From: Lewinella sp. JB7
GTDB taxonomy: Bacteria > Bacteroidota > Bacteroidia > Chitinophagales > Saprospiraceae
Assembly: GCF_024297185.1 (NCBI RefSeq)
Contig: NZ_JANCTD010000009.1
Location: 124,001 to 188,000, forward strand
Direction of reading: 5' to 3'
Length of the DNA: 64,000 bases
Under the pieces are notes generated by a model, which had not been told where the DNA came from, did no database searches, and was given only the letters and a program-made list of their open reading frames with translations. Below, in pieces: positions 52,502 through 61,133 of this stretch. Each line of letters starts with the position of its first letter. Position 1 is the stretch's first letter. The position numbers and the translations under genes are program-made.

Positions 52502-55486
52502 ATGTTGATACGACGCTGGCCGGCAATCGCCCTGGCCCTGATCCTTTGCGCCGGCTACGCCCACGCGCAGGTTACTTTTCCCTACAATGGCGTATACGAC
52601 CAGCGTGAGGGCCACTATGCCTTTACGGGAGCCACGGTACACGTAAGTCCGGAGCAAACGGTAGAAAACGCCACCCTCACCATTCGTAACGGCAAGGTCG
52701 TTTCCGTCGTCAGCGGCGGGGCGGTGAACGCAGGAGCGGTGGAGGTTAAGCTGAACGGCAAGCACGTTTACCCGAGCTTTATCGAGGTATACGGCGACTA
52801 CGGGATGCCCGAAGTAAAGGAGGGACGCCGTGGCCGCGGTACGCCCCCCCAACTCGAGAGCAATACCGACGGAGCATACGCCTGGAACCAGGCCATGCGG
52901 CCGGAAACCGACGCGGCGGCCCTATTCACCATCGACGCCAAGGCCGCTAAACCCCTGCGGGAGGCCGGCTTCGGCACCGTATCCACTCACCACCCCGATG
53001 GCATCAGCCGGGGTTCGGCCGCGGTGGTCACCCTGGGGGAAAGTAGCGATAACGAGGTCCTCATCAAACGGGACGCCGCTCACCACCTGTCCTTCGACAA
53101 GGGTTCCTCGGGGCAGGCCTACCCCAACTCCCGCATGGGAGAGATTGCCCTGCTGCGGCAAACCTACCTCGACGCGGAATGGTACGCCGGTCAGAACGGC
53201 GAGGAAACTAACCTGAGCCTGGAAGCCTGGACGGACCGCCAGGACCTTCCCCAAATCTTCGCCGTCGACAACTGGCAAGATGCCCTGCGGGCCGACCAGG
53301 TGGGCGATGAATTCGGAAAACAGTACATCATCCGTGGTGGAGGCGACGAGTATCAGCGCCTGCAACCCCTGAAGGCATCGGGCGCCACCTTCATCCTGCC
53401 CCTCAAGTTCCCGGATACCTACGACGTCAGCGATCCCTTTGCCGCCGACCTCATCTCCATCGGCCAGCTCCGTCACTGGGAACGGGCCCCGGGCAACGTC
53501 GCCGCGGTCGCCGGCGCCGGTATCCCCTTCGTACTGACTGCCGATGGCCTGGATAAGCCCACTGACCTGCACGATGCCATGCGCAAGGCCGTGCGGGCCG
53601 GGGCGGACGCGAAAGACGTCTTTGCCGGACTGACCACCGCGCCGGCGCGTCTCCTCGGCATCGAGAAGCTCGTCGGCACCCTGGAAAGCGGCAAGCTGGC
53701 CAACTTCATCGTTACCGACAAGGACCCCTTCACCGATAAGGCCACCATTTACCAGAACTGGGTGCAGGGCAAAGCCTTCGAGCTGAAGCCCCTCCAATCG
53801 GTCGACCTGTCCAGTGCCTACGACATTACCGTCGGTTCGGCGAAGTACGCGGCCAGCATCACCGGGGCGCCCGGAAGCCAGAAGATGACCGTCAGCCCGG
53901 CCGGCGATACGACCAGGACGGACGTAAGCTTTACCGAGAGCGGCGGGGTAGTCACCTTCCGGTTCCGCCCCGGTAAGGAGGGCGGCTACTACCGCATCAA
54001 CGCCACGCCCGACGGAGACGGATACGTCGGTACCGGACGCGATCCCGACGGCAACATCGTCACCTTCACCGCTACGCCGGCCTCCACCAAGTCCACCGAG
54101 GACGCGAAGAAGGAGGAGAAAGACAAGGAGGAGGACCGCCCGGAATACCGTGGGCGTCTTACCTACCCCAACATCGCCTACGGTCTGAGCGAAATGCCCC
54201 GTGCCGGCCGCGTGCTGTTCCGCAATGCTACGGTCTGGACGAATGAAGACGACGGCATCCTGGAAAACACCGACGTTCTCATCGAGGACGGAAAGATCAG
54301 CCGGGTAGGAAAGGAGTTGTCCGACCGCGGCGCCGAGGTCATTGATGCTACCGGTATGCACCTTACCAGCGGCATCATCGACGAGCATAGCCACATCGCG
54401 CTCAGCGACGTGAACGAGGGCACGGAATCAAGTACCGCCGAGGTCCGAATGGCTGACGTGGTGGATGCCGTGGACGAAAATATATACCGCCAACTCGCCG
54501 GCGGCGTGACGACCAGTCAGCTCCTGCACGGCTCAGCTAACCCCATCGGCGGTCAGTCGGCGATCATAAAACTGCGCTGGGGAGCTACCCCTCAGGAAAT
54601 GATGTTCGCCGGTGCCGACCCCTTCATCAAATTCGCGCTCGGAGAGAACGTGAAGCAGTCCAACTGGGGCGATGCCAACCGCATCCGCTATCCCCAGACC
54701 CGCATGGGCGTGGAGCAGATCTTCGAAAATTACTTTAGCCGCGCCGCGGAATACGGCCGGGCACTGAAGGCCGGCGAGAACGTCCGTCGTGACCTGGAAC
54801 TGGAAACGCTGCTGGAGATCCTCAACGACGAGCGCTTCATCACCTGTCACAGCTACCAGCAGGGCGAGATCAATATGCTCATGGAACTGGCCGAGCGCCA
54901 CGGCTTCCGGGTGAACACCTTCACCCACATTCTCGAAGGCTACAAGGTGGCCGATAAGATGGCCGAGCACGGCGCGGCCGGGTCTACCTTCTCCGACTGG
55001 TGGGCCTACAAGTTCGAGGTCAACGAAGCCATCCCCTACAACGGAGCCCTCATGCACGAACAGGGTGTCCTTACCGGCTTCAATTCCGACGATGCCGAAA
55101 TGGCCCGCCGCCTCAACCAGGAAGCCGCCAAGGCCGTCCTGTTCGGCGGCGTAAGCGAGGAGGAAGCCTGGAAGTTCGTGACCCTCAACCCGGCCAGGAT
55201 GCTGCACATCGACGATCGCGTCGGCAGCGTACGCGCCGGCAAGGACGCCGACCTCGTGCTCTGGAACGAGAACCCCCTAAGTATTTACGCCCGCGCCGAA
55301 CGTACCTACGTCGACGGTAAGGAGTACTTCAACCGCGAGGAGAACGAAGCCCGCCGGGACGAGCTCCTCGCCGAACGCAACGCCCTCATTCAGGCCAGCC
55401 TGGACGACAAAAAGAGCGGTGCAAAGACGCAATCCCCGAAGGGCAACAGCCGCCGCCTGCTCCACTGCGACAGCGTAAACCACTAA
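52502..55486 (+). CDS. exported double amidohydrolase-fold protein
   Basis: 994 aa from the ATG at 52502 (signal peptide MLIRRWPAIALALILCAGYA, cut after HAQ); the frame is open 45 codons further up through the divergent promoter region. Two amidohydrolase units: the first (about 20-460) begins FTGATVHVSPEQTVENATLT and ends GTLESGKLANFIVTDKDPF, but where active enzymes have an HxH after the strand YPSFIE it reads EVYGDYG, so no metal pair. The second (about 560-970) has the intact DEHSHIAL, TCHSYQQGE, FTHILEGYK and GFNSDDAE, and RVGSVRAGKDADLVLWN. Predicted periplasmic hydrolase of a peptide or ring amide. Coupled to the next gene by a 10-bp gap. Confidence 0.88.
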   Translation: MLIRRWPAIALALILCAGYAHAQVTFPYNGVYDQREGHYAFTGATVHVSPEQTVENATLTIRNGKVVSVVSGGAVNAGAVEVKLNGKHVYPSFIEVYGDYGMPEVKEGRRGRGTPPQLESNTDGAYAWNQAMRPETDAAALFTIDAKAAKPLREAGFGTVSTHHPDGISRGSAAVVTLGESSDNEVLIKRDAAHHLSFDKGSSGQAYPNSRMGEIALLRQTYLDAEWYAGQNGEETNLSLEAWTDRQDLPQIFAVDNWQDALRADQVGDEFGKQYIIRGGGDEYQRLQPLKASGATFILPLKFPDTYDVSDPFAADLISIGQLRHWERAPGNVAAVAGAGIPFVLTADGLDKPTDLHDAMRKAVRAGADAKDVFAGLTTAPARLLGIEKLVGTLESGKLANFIVTDKDPFTDKATIYQNWVQGKAFELKPLQSVDLSSAYDITVGSAKYAASITGAPGSQKMTVSPAGDTTRTDVSFTESGGVVTFRFRPGKEGGYYRINATPDGDGYVGTGRDPDGNIVTFTATPASTKSTEDAKKEEKDKEEDRPEYRGRLTYPNIAYGLSEMPRAGRVLFRNATVWTNEDDGILENTDVLIEDGKISRVGKELSDRGAEVIDATGMHLTSGIIDEHSHIALSDVNEGTESSTAEVRMADVVDAVDENIYRQLAGGVTTSQLLHGSANPIGGQSAIIKLRWGATPQEMMFAGADPFIKFALGENVKQSNWGDANRIRYPQTRMGVEQIFENYFSRAAEYGRALKAGENVRRDLELETLLEILNDERFITCHSYQQGEINMLMELAERHGFRVNTFTHILEGYKVADKMAEHGAAGSTFSDWWAYKFEVNEAIPYNGALMHEQGVLTGFNSDDAEMARRLNQEAAKAVLFGGVSEEEAWKFVTLNPARMLHIDDRVGSVRAGKDADLVLWNENPLSIYARAERTYVDGKEYFNREENEARRDELLAERNALIQASLDDKKSGAKTQSPKGNSRRLLHCDSVNH

Positions 55487-55496
55487 AGAAGAACCC

Positions 55497-56795
55497 ATGA
55501 TCTACCGAATAGAATACCCACTGACCCTGCTCCTGGTCATCCTGCTTGGCACCTGCGTCCGCGCCCAAAATCCGACGCCGGCGGCACGGCAATCGACTCC
55601 CTTCGCCGTTACCGGAGTTACCGTACACGTCGGCGACGGCACCGTACTCGAAGGGGCCACCCTGCTGATCCGCGACGGAAAGATCGCCGAAGTGGGAAGC
55701 GGTGTACAAGTGCCTAGCGGCTACGAATCCATCGACGGCAGCGGCAAGCACGTATACCCCGGCCTCATCGCCCTGAACAGCCAACTCGGTCTGACCGAGA
55801 TCGGAGCCGTCCGCGCGACCAACGATCAACGGGAAGTAGGAACCTTCAACCCTAATGCCCGTGCCCTGATCGCCTTTAATACCGACTCCCAGGTCATTCC
55901 TACCGTACGCTCCCGGGGGGTACTGTTGGCGCAAGCCACGCCGGAGGGAAGTCTCGTCAGCGGCCGGAGCAGCATCCTGCAACTTGACGCCTGGAACTTC
56001 GAGGATGCCGCGGTTCTTGCCGACGACGGGGTGCACGTCAACTGGCCCAACCGCAACAGCTACAACTGGCAAACCGGCGATCTGAAGCCCAACGAAAACT
56101 ACGACGAACAGGTCCGCGAACTCGAGTCGTTCCTGCAGCAGGCCGGCAGCTACTGTGGCCGTTCGGAAGAAGACGGCGGCAACCGGCTGCTCAAGTTGGA
56201 GGCCTTCTGCGAAGCCATCGCGGGGAACGCTAACGCCTACCTGCACGCCGACGAAGCCCGCAACATTCAGGCCGGCGTGCTGCTGATGAAGCGTATGGGC
56301 GCCCGGCCGGTCGTGGTCGGCGGCGGTCAGGCTCATTTGATCACGGATTTCCTGAAGCGGGAAGGCGTGCCGGTGATCCTGAGCAGTACCCAGGCCCTCC
56401 CAAACTCCCAGGACGACGCCATCGATCAGCCCTACCGCAACCCCGCCCTGCTGGCCGAGGCCGGGGTGGAATTCGCCATCAGTCACGAAGGATACTGGCA
56501 GCAACGTAACCTCCCCTTCGTGGCCGGACAGGCGGTCGGCTTCGGGTTACCTTACGAGAAGGCCGTGGAGGCCATTACCCTGGCTCCGGCCCGGATCGTG
56601 GGCATCGACGCCGACTACGGGAGCGTCACCCGCGGAAAATCCGCTACCTTTGTGATCGTTGATGGCGATCTGCTCGATATGCGCACCAGTGTTGTCGAGA
56701 AAGCGTACATCGATGGTAGGGATGTCAACCTGGACAACAAACAGGCCGAGCTCTACCGGAAATTTAAAGAAAAGTACCGCCGGTTGACGCGGTAA
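55497..56795 (+). CDS. exported amidohydrolase-like protein without HxH
   Basis: 432 aa, signal peptide at residues 1-23 (LLLVILLGTCVRAQ). An amidohydrolase fold like the first half of the preceding protein: TGVTVHVGDGTVLEGATLLI, a strand HVYPGLIALNSQLGL where HxH is expected, AYLHADEARNIQAGV, FAISHEGYWQQRNLPF, and SVTRGKSATFVIVDGD. The missing HxH suggests a non-catalytic or altered partner of the intact domain upstream. A strong terminator-like hairpin follows. Confidence 0.86.
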   Translation: MIYRIEYPLTLLLVILLGTCVRAQNPTPAARQSTPFAVTGVTVHVGDGTVLEGATLLIRDGKIAEVGSGVQVPSGYESIDGSGKHVYPGLIALNSQLGLTEIGAVRATNDQREVGTFNPNARALIAFNTDSQVIPTVRSRGVLLAQATPEGSLVSGRSSILQLDAWNFEDAAVLADDGVHVNWPNRNSYNWQTGDLKPNENYDEQVRELESFLQQAGSYCGRSEEDGGNRLLKLEAFCEAIAGNANAYLHADEARNIQAGVLLMKRMGARPVVVGGGQAHLITDFLKREGVPVILSSTQALPNSQDDAIDQPYRNPALLAEAGVEFAISHEGYWQQRNLPFVAGQAVGFGLPYEKAVEAITLAPARIVGIDADYGSVTRGKSATFVIVDGDLLDMRTSVVEKAYIDGRDVNLDNKQAELYRKFKEKYRRLTR

Positions 56796-56830
56796 AACAC
56801 CTAACTCGTATCCAGCAATTATTCATGGCA

Positions 56831-56873
56831 GTGGCCCGCCGCCCCGAGGGGATGTGCGGGCCACGCTTTGTTT
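56831..56873 (+). terminator. terminator after the amidohydrolase pair
   Basis: GTGGCCCGC (56831-56839) and GCGGGCCAC (56856-56864) form a perfect 9-bp stem whose loop contains CCCCGAGGGG, followed by GCTTTGTTT. Confidence 0.6.
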
Positions 56874-56981
56874 CGGCGCCGTTGGTCGGCGGGGAGGCCC
56901 CGTACTTCTAATGGCGGGGCGGGGCGGGGCGGTTTCCGGTGGCTGCGGCCTACATTCGTATTCTACCTCCAACCGCTCCGT

Positions 56982-59603
56982 ATGATCGCCGCCCGTTGCA
57001 CGCTCAGTTTTTTGCTCGTCCTGCTCACGGCGCTGGGTACCGCCCAGACCCTGACCGGGCGGGTCACCGACGAAGCTACCGGGGAAGCGCTGCCGTACAC
57101 CTCCATATACGTACAACAAACCGGAACGGGCGCCACCACGAACACCGAGGGCCGGTACGAACTTAACCTACGCCCCGGTAAGAACACCATCATTTTTCAG
57201 TTTCTCGGCTACCAGACCCAGGTACGGGAGGTGGAAAGCGGCCGGGGTTCCCTCGACGTGCAGTTGCGCACCGAAGCCCTGGATCTGGATCAGGTGGAGG
57301 TACTCAGCGGAGCGGAGGATCTGAGCTACAGCGTCATCCGCCGGGCCATCGCCAAGGCCGATTACCACCGCAACCAGGTGGATCGCTACACCGCCGACGT
57401 ATACCTGAAGGGGAAGGGAAAGGTGGATAAAATCCCGAAACTGTACCAAAAGCTCGTCCCGAAGGAGGAGCGTAGAGAGGTGACCGAAATCATCGGTAAG
57501 GACTTTACGAGTGAAACGACGAGCCGCATCACTTACGAGCGGCCCGCTACCTTCACCGAGGAAGTGCTGTCGAAGTACGTCGTAGGGGAGGAGGATTTTT
57601 CGGTAAGCGGGTACATTTTTTCCTCCTTCTACCAGCCGGAGGTGGCGGGGGTGGTCAGTCCGCTCTCTCCGAAGTCATTCGCCTATTACCGTTTTGAGCA
57701 CGAGGGCGTCTTTATGGACCAGGGGAAGTTGATCAATAAGATCCAGGTGATCCCCCGCAGTCGGGGGGAAGACGTGTTCGAGGGCTACGTGTACATCGTC
57801 CAGGACGACTGGTCGTTGCACAGCCTCGACCTGCGAACGTACGGCATGGGCTTCACGGTCGACCTTAAAATTAACTACAATGAGGTGGCCGACCGCATCT
57901 GGATGCCCACCACGACGACCATCAGCGGTCGGGGAGGCATTCTCGGCATCAAGATCAGTGCCAGCTACATCGCCAGTACGAGCAACTACGACATCGAACT
58001 CAACCCCGATCTCGGCGGCTACGTGGAGGTCATCGACGAGCAAACGCAGCCGGAGGTCGCCGCGGCCACCCGCCGCGAAAACCAGACCGCCGGATACGAG
58101 GAAACCCTGGAATCCGGCGGCGAACTCACCCGTAAGGAACTCATGAAACTCATGCGCAATTACGAGCGGGATGAACGCGAAAAGACCGGCGAGCCCGAGG
58201 TAGTGGGTAATTATACCTTCAAGGACGACAGCGTAAAGACCATCCGCGACTCGGCCGCCTGGGAGGCCGTACGGCCCATTCCGCTGACGCAGGAGGAGAT
58301 CGCCGGCTACCGCTACCAGGACAGCGTCGCCCGGGTGGCCCGCCTCGACAGCATCGCGGAAGCGCGGGGAGAGGACCTTCCCAGCGAGCAACGGGCCGGC
58401 AGGAAGCGGCTGCCCCCCGCCCTGCGCTTCGACGTAGCACCGGATCTGGTATTCAACCCCGTGGAAGGTTATGCCGTAGGGGCCAAGCTGACCAAAAATC
58501 TGCGCCGAACCGTCGTCGAGGATACCAGTAGCCACCAGGAGAAATTCGGTGAACTCAGTCTGCGTACCCGCTACGGCTTCGCCTGGAAGCGTGCCAGCTG
58601 GGAACTGGAATACCGGAACTGGACGGGCAAACGGGAGAAGGGGGAGTACTACTTTTCCGGGGGGCGTTACCTGCGGCAGTTCGATCCGGCGCCGGCCATC
58701 GATCCGGTACTCAACAGCTTCACCGCCCTGCTTTACGGAGACAACTACGCCCGGTTCTACGAGCGGGCCTACGCGACGGCCGGCTACCGCAAGCGTTTCA
58801 GCGATGCCTTCAAGATCGGGACGTCGGCTACTTTCGAGGACCGCCGTACGGTAAGTAATCACACCAACCACCGCTGGTGGGGGGAGGACGATTTCGCTTA
58901 TGCGCCTAACCGTCCGTTTAATGCGGAGCGGGGGGAAATCGACCGAGTAGCGGACGCCGCGCTGATCGATGTCCGGGCGGCCTGGCGACCGGGGCTGAAG
59001 TACTTCATCCGCAACGGCAGAAAGCGGCTGATCGAGAATTCCGCCCCGACGCTGGGGTTCTATCTACAGGCGGGTTTACCCGGTCTCAGTGGCAGCGCAT
59101 CCGACTTTACCCTGGTGGAAACCAGCTATCGTCACCGGTTCGCGGCCGGGCGTAAGGGAGCGGTCAACTTGCTGGTACGCGGCGGGGCGTTTTTGAATAA
59201 CGCCTACGTAGACTTCCCCGACTTCAGGCACTTTGCGACCTCCGAGATATTCCTGACCCGCCTCGACCCCATCGGGAGCTACCGCCTGCTGCCCTACTAC
59301 CGCAACAGCACCGCCGAGGAGTACCTCGAGGTATACGCGCACTACCAGTTCCGCAAACTGCTGTTCACGAACATCTGGCAACTGCACCTTATGGGACTAA
59401 AGGAGGATCTCTTCGTGAACTACCTCTACACGCCGACCAGCGAGCACTACACGGAGGTGGGCTACTCCCTGGACAATCTGTTGCGGGTACTGCGGCTGGA
59501 ATTCGTCACCGCCTTCCGCGACGGACGCTACGACGACTTCGGGGTGCGCCTGAGTTTCACGACCACGTTCGGCGGCGGGGACGACGTGGCCGATGAATTT
59601 TAG
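56982..59603 (+). CDS. DUF5686 outer-membrane protein with CarboxypepD_reg-like domain
   Basis: 873 aa from the ATG at 56982. Signal peptide (LSFLLVLLTALGTAQ), then a carboxypeptidase-regulatory-like domain at about 20-100 (LTGRVTDEATGEALPYTSIY), then DUF5686 (YSVIRRAIAKADYHRNQVDR, FAYYRFEHEGVF) and a C-terminal beta-barrel ending GVRLSFTTTFGGG-like. Widely conserved in Bacteroidota and of unknown role. A TACATTCG element at 56951-56958 is one mismatch from the -7 consensus. Ends 2 bp from the convergent hisH. Confidence 0.9.
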   Translation: MIAARCTLSFLLVLLTALGTAQTLTGRVTDEATGEALPYTSIYVQQTGTGATTNTEGRYELNLRPGKNTIIFQFLGYQTQVREVESGRGSLDVQLRTEALDLDQVEVLSGAEDLSYSVIRRAIAKADYHRNQVDRYTADVYLKGKGKVDKIPKLYQKLVPKEERREVTEIIGKDFTSETTSRITYERPATFTEEVLSKYVVGEEDFSVSGYIFSSFYQPEVAGVVSPLSPKSFAYYRFEHEGVFMDQGKLINKIQVIPRSRGEDVFEGYVYIVQDDWSLHSLDLRTYGMGFTVDLKINYNEVADRIWMPTTTTISGRGGILGIKISASYIASTSNYDIELNPDLGGYVEVIDEQTQPEVAAATRRENQTAGYEETLESGGELTRKELMKLMRNYERDEREKTGEPEVVGNYTFKDDSVKTIRDSAAWEAVRPIPLTQEEIAGYRYQDSVARVARLDSIAEARGEDLPSEQRAGRKRLPPALRFDVAPDLVFNPVEGYAVGAKLTKNLRRTVVEDTSSHQEKFGELSLRTRYGFAWKRASWELEYRNWTGKREKGEYYFSGGRYLRQFDPAPAIDPVLNSFTALLYGDNYARFYERAYATAGYRKRFSDAFKIGTSATFEDRRTVSNHTNHRWWGEDDFAYAPNRPFNAERGEIDRVADAALIDVRAAWRPGLKYFIRNGRKRLIENSAPTLGFYLQAGLPGLSGSASDFTLVETSYRHRFAAGRKGAVNLLVRGGAFLNNAYVDFPDFRHFATSEIFLTRLDPIGSYRLLPYYRNSTAEEYLEVYAHYQFRKLLFTNIWQLHLMGLKEDLFVNYLYTPTSEHYTEVGYSLDNLLRVLRLEFVTAFRDGRYDDFGVRLSFTTTFGGGDDVADEF

Positions 59604-59605
59604 GT

Positions 59606-60196
59606 TTACACCGCCAGAAAATCGCGTATGATCCGCTCCCCCACCTTCGCCGATTTTTCGGGGTGAAACTGGGCGGCGTAGAAGTTGTCCTTGCGCAGCA
59701 TGGCGGCGAACTCCCGCCCGCAGTAGGTAGTGGTGGCGACGGTATCGGGCCCGGCCTCTACGTAATAACTGTGGACGTAGTAGCAGTAGCCGCCGTCAAC
59801 CTCCCCGCTTACCCAGTCGTTGGCGGCAGCGAGTTTCACCTCGTTCCAGCCCATATGCGGCACCTTGTCGCCGTTGGTGGGCCGGAACTGTCGCACCCGT
59901 TCCGGAAAGATCCCCAGGCACTCCACGTCGCCCTCCTCGCTGTGGCTGCACAGCAACTGCATACCCACGCAAACCCCGAAGACGGGCTGGGTGAGGGAGC
60001 GGATGAGGTCGGCCAGCCCCGTTTCGTTCAGGTGCTTCATGGTGGAGGCCGCGTGGCCAACGCCGGGGAAGATGACCTTATCGGCCGCGCGAATCCTGTC
60101 GGGGTCGCTGGTCAATTCGTGCTCCACCCCAATGCGCTCGAGAGCGTAGAGGACGGAGCGAATATTGCCGGCGTTGTAGTCGATCACTGCTACCAT
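59606..60196 (-). CDS. hisH: imidazole glycerol phosphate synthase glutaminase subunit
   Basis: 196 aa. Class I glutamine amidotransferase: nucleophile Cys in VFGVCVGMQLL near residue 78, His and Glu in QFHPEKS near residue 179; N-terminus VAVIDYNAGNIRSVLYALER is typical of HisH. It supplies ammonia to HisF in histidine synthesis. No other his gene is in the window. ATG at 60196 is preferred over one six codons upstream, because the -7 box TACTTTTG ends four bases before it. Confidence 0.95.
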   Translation of the reverse strand: MVAVIDYNAGNIRSVLYALERIGVEHELTSDPDRIRAADKVIFPGVGHAASTMKHLNETGLADLIRSLTQPVFGVCVGMQLLCSHSEEGDVECLGIFPERVRQFRPTNGDKVPHMGWNEVKLAAANDWVSGEVDGGYCYYVHSYYVEAGPDTVATTTYCGREFAAMLRKDNFYAAQFHPEKSAKVGERIIRDFLAV

Positions 60197-60200
60197 GTCG

Positions 60201-60208
60201 CAAAAGTA
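60201..60208 (-). promoter_or_regulatory. -7 box, hisH (leaderless arrangement)
   Basis: Minus strand TACTTTTG, a perfect TAnnTTTG, then CGAC and the hisH ATG. The predicted start site is the A of ATG or next to it. Confidence 0.6.
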
Positions 60209-60272
60209 CGACAACCGTAATGGGGGTAAATTATACCGTAACCCGGGGCATATGTCGGCTACCGCTCGGGTC

Positions 60273-60280
60273 TACCTTTG
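60273..60280 (+). promoter_or_regulatory. -7 box, outer-membrane protein gene (leaderless arrangement)
   Basis: TACCTTTG, a perfect match, then CGGC and the ATG at 60285. Same layout as the divergent hisH, 65 bp away. Confidence 0.6.
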
Positions 60281-60284
60281 CGGC

Positions 60285-61109
60285 ATGCTACGTTCGTTCT
60301 CCTTTCCGTGTTCTCTCCATCACTGGCTAGCCGGCTGCCTACTCCTGACCGCCGGTTTTCTGACTGCCCAATCCGACAGTACCGTCATCCACCGCGAATT
60401 ATCCGGGACCATCAGCGCCACTCACAATGGCATCTCCATCATTCCCTCGTTCTCGCTGGACAAACCGGCACTGATCATAAACCTGAAAATGGGAGGCAGC
60501 CGCTTCACCTTCGAACCCGACCTGCGTATGGCCCTGGAGGGTAAACCCTGGTCGATGCTCTTCTGGGGGCGCTACCAAGCCGTACGCGGCCGACGGTTCT
60601 CCCTCCGGTTAGGCGCGCACCCGGCCATCAACTTTCGCACGGTCATGGCCCAGGTCGGGGGCGAGTTTCGGGAGGTCATCGAAACCCGCCGCTACCTCGC
60701 CTCGGAGATCGTGCCGAACTTCCGCGTGAGTCCCCATCTGTCGGTAGGCATGTATTACCTCCACGGCCGGGGACTGGATGAAGGCATCAAGGTCAGCAAT
60801 TTCGTGCAACTCAACGCCGCCCGGACCGGCATTCCCCTGTTTAGGGAGCTGCAACTCGATCTGTTTCCCCAGTTCTATTACTTGCGTACGGACGACCTGG
60901 ATGGTACCTACGTGGCCGGAGCCTGGAGGATACGGAAACCAAACTTTCCCGTCGCGATAAGCGGGCTCGTCAACCGGAGCTTACGTACCGAGATCGCCCC
61001 GGAGCGGAAGTGGATCTGGAACATCGTGGTGGAGTACCATATCGCCGCTGGCCGTTGGACGGTCCCGAACCGGCAGCCGTTGGACGGTTTCAAACCGTCC
61101 AACGGCTAG
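60285..61109 (+). CDS. exported beta-rich protein of unknown function
   Basis: 274 aa. A signal peptide (HHWLAGCLLLTAGFLTAQ, ending near residue 29), then strands rich in aromatic and basic residues (SIIPSFSLDKPALIINLKMG, MLFWGRYQAVRGRRFSLRLG, HLSVGMYYLHGRGL). Resembles small outer-membrane beta-barrels. The last 16 residues or so (GRWTVPNRQPLDGFKPSNG region) are encoded by the palindromic repeat at 61054-61133, not by the ancestral gene: the true end was probably near IVVEYHIA. Not recognised as a named family. Confidence 0.75.
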   Translation: MLRSFSFPCSLHHWLAGCLLLTAGFLTAQSDSTVIHRELSGTISATHNGISIIPSFSLDKPALIINLKMGGSRFTFEPDLRMALEGKPWSMLFWGRYQAVRGRRFSLRLGAHPAINFRTVMAQVGGEFREVIETRRYLASEIVPNFRVSPHLSVGMYYLHGRGLDEGIKVSNFVQLNAARTGIPLFRELQLDLFPQFYYLRTDDLDGTYVAGAWRIRKPNFPVAISGLVNRSLRTEIAPERKWIWNIVVEYHIAAGRWTVPNRQPLDGFKPSNG

Positions 61110-61133
61110 CGGTTTTAAACCGTCCAACGGCTA
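61054..61133. repeat. palindromic repeat shared by two convergent stop codons
   Basis: Arms AGCCGTTGGACGGTTT (61075-61090) and AAACCGTCCAACGGCT (61092-61107) are perfect 16-bp inverse copies around one base. A second right arm, AAACCGTCCAACGGCT, follows at 61117-61132, and a half-copy GCCGTTGGACGGT precedes at 61051-61063. Each right arm continues as CTAG: the first gives the TAG stop of the plus-strand gene (61107-61109), the second the TAG stop of mnmG on the minus strand (61131-61133). Confidence 0.85.
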
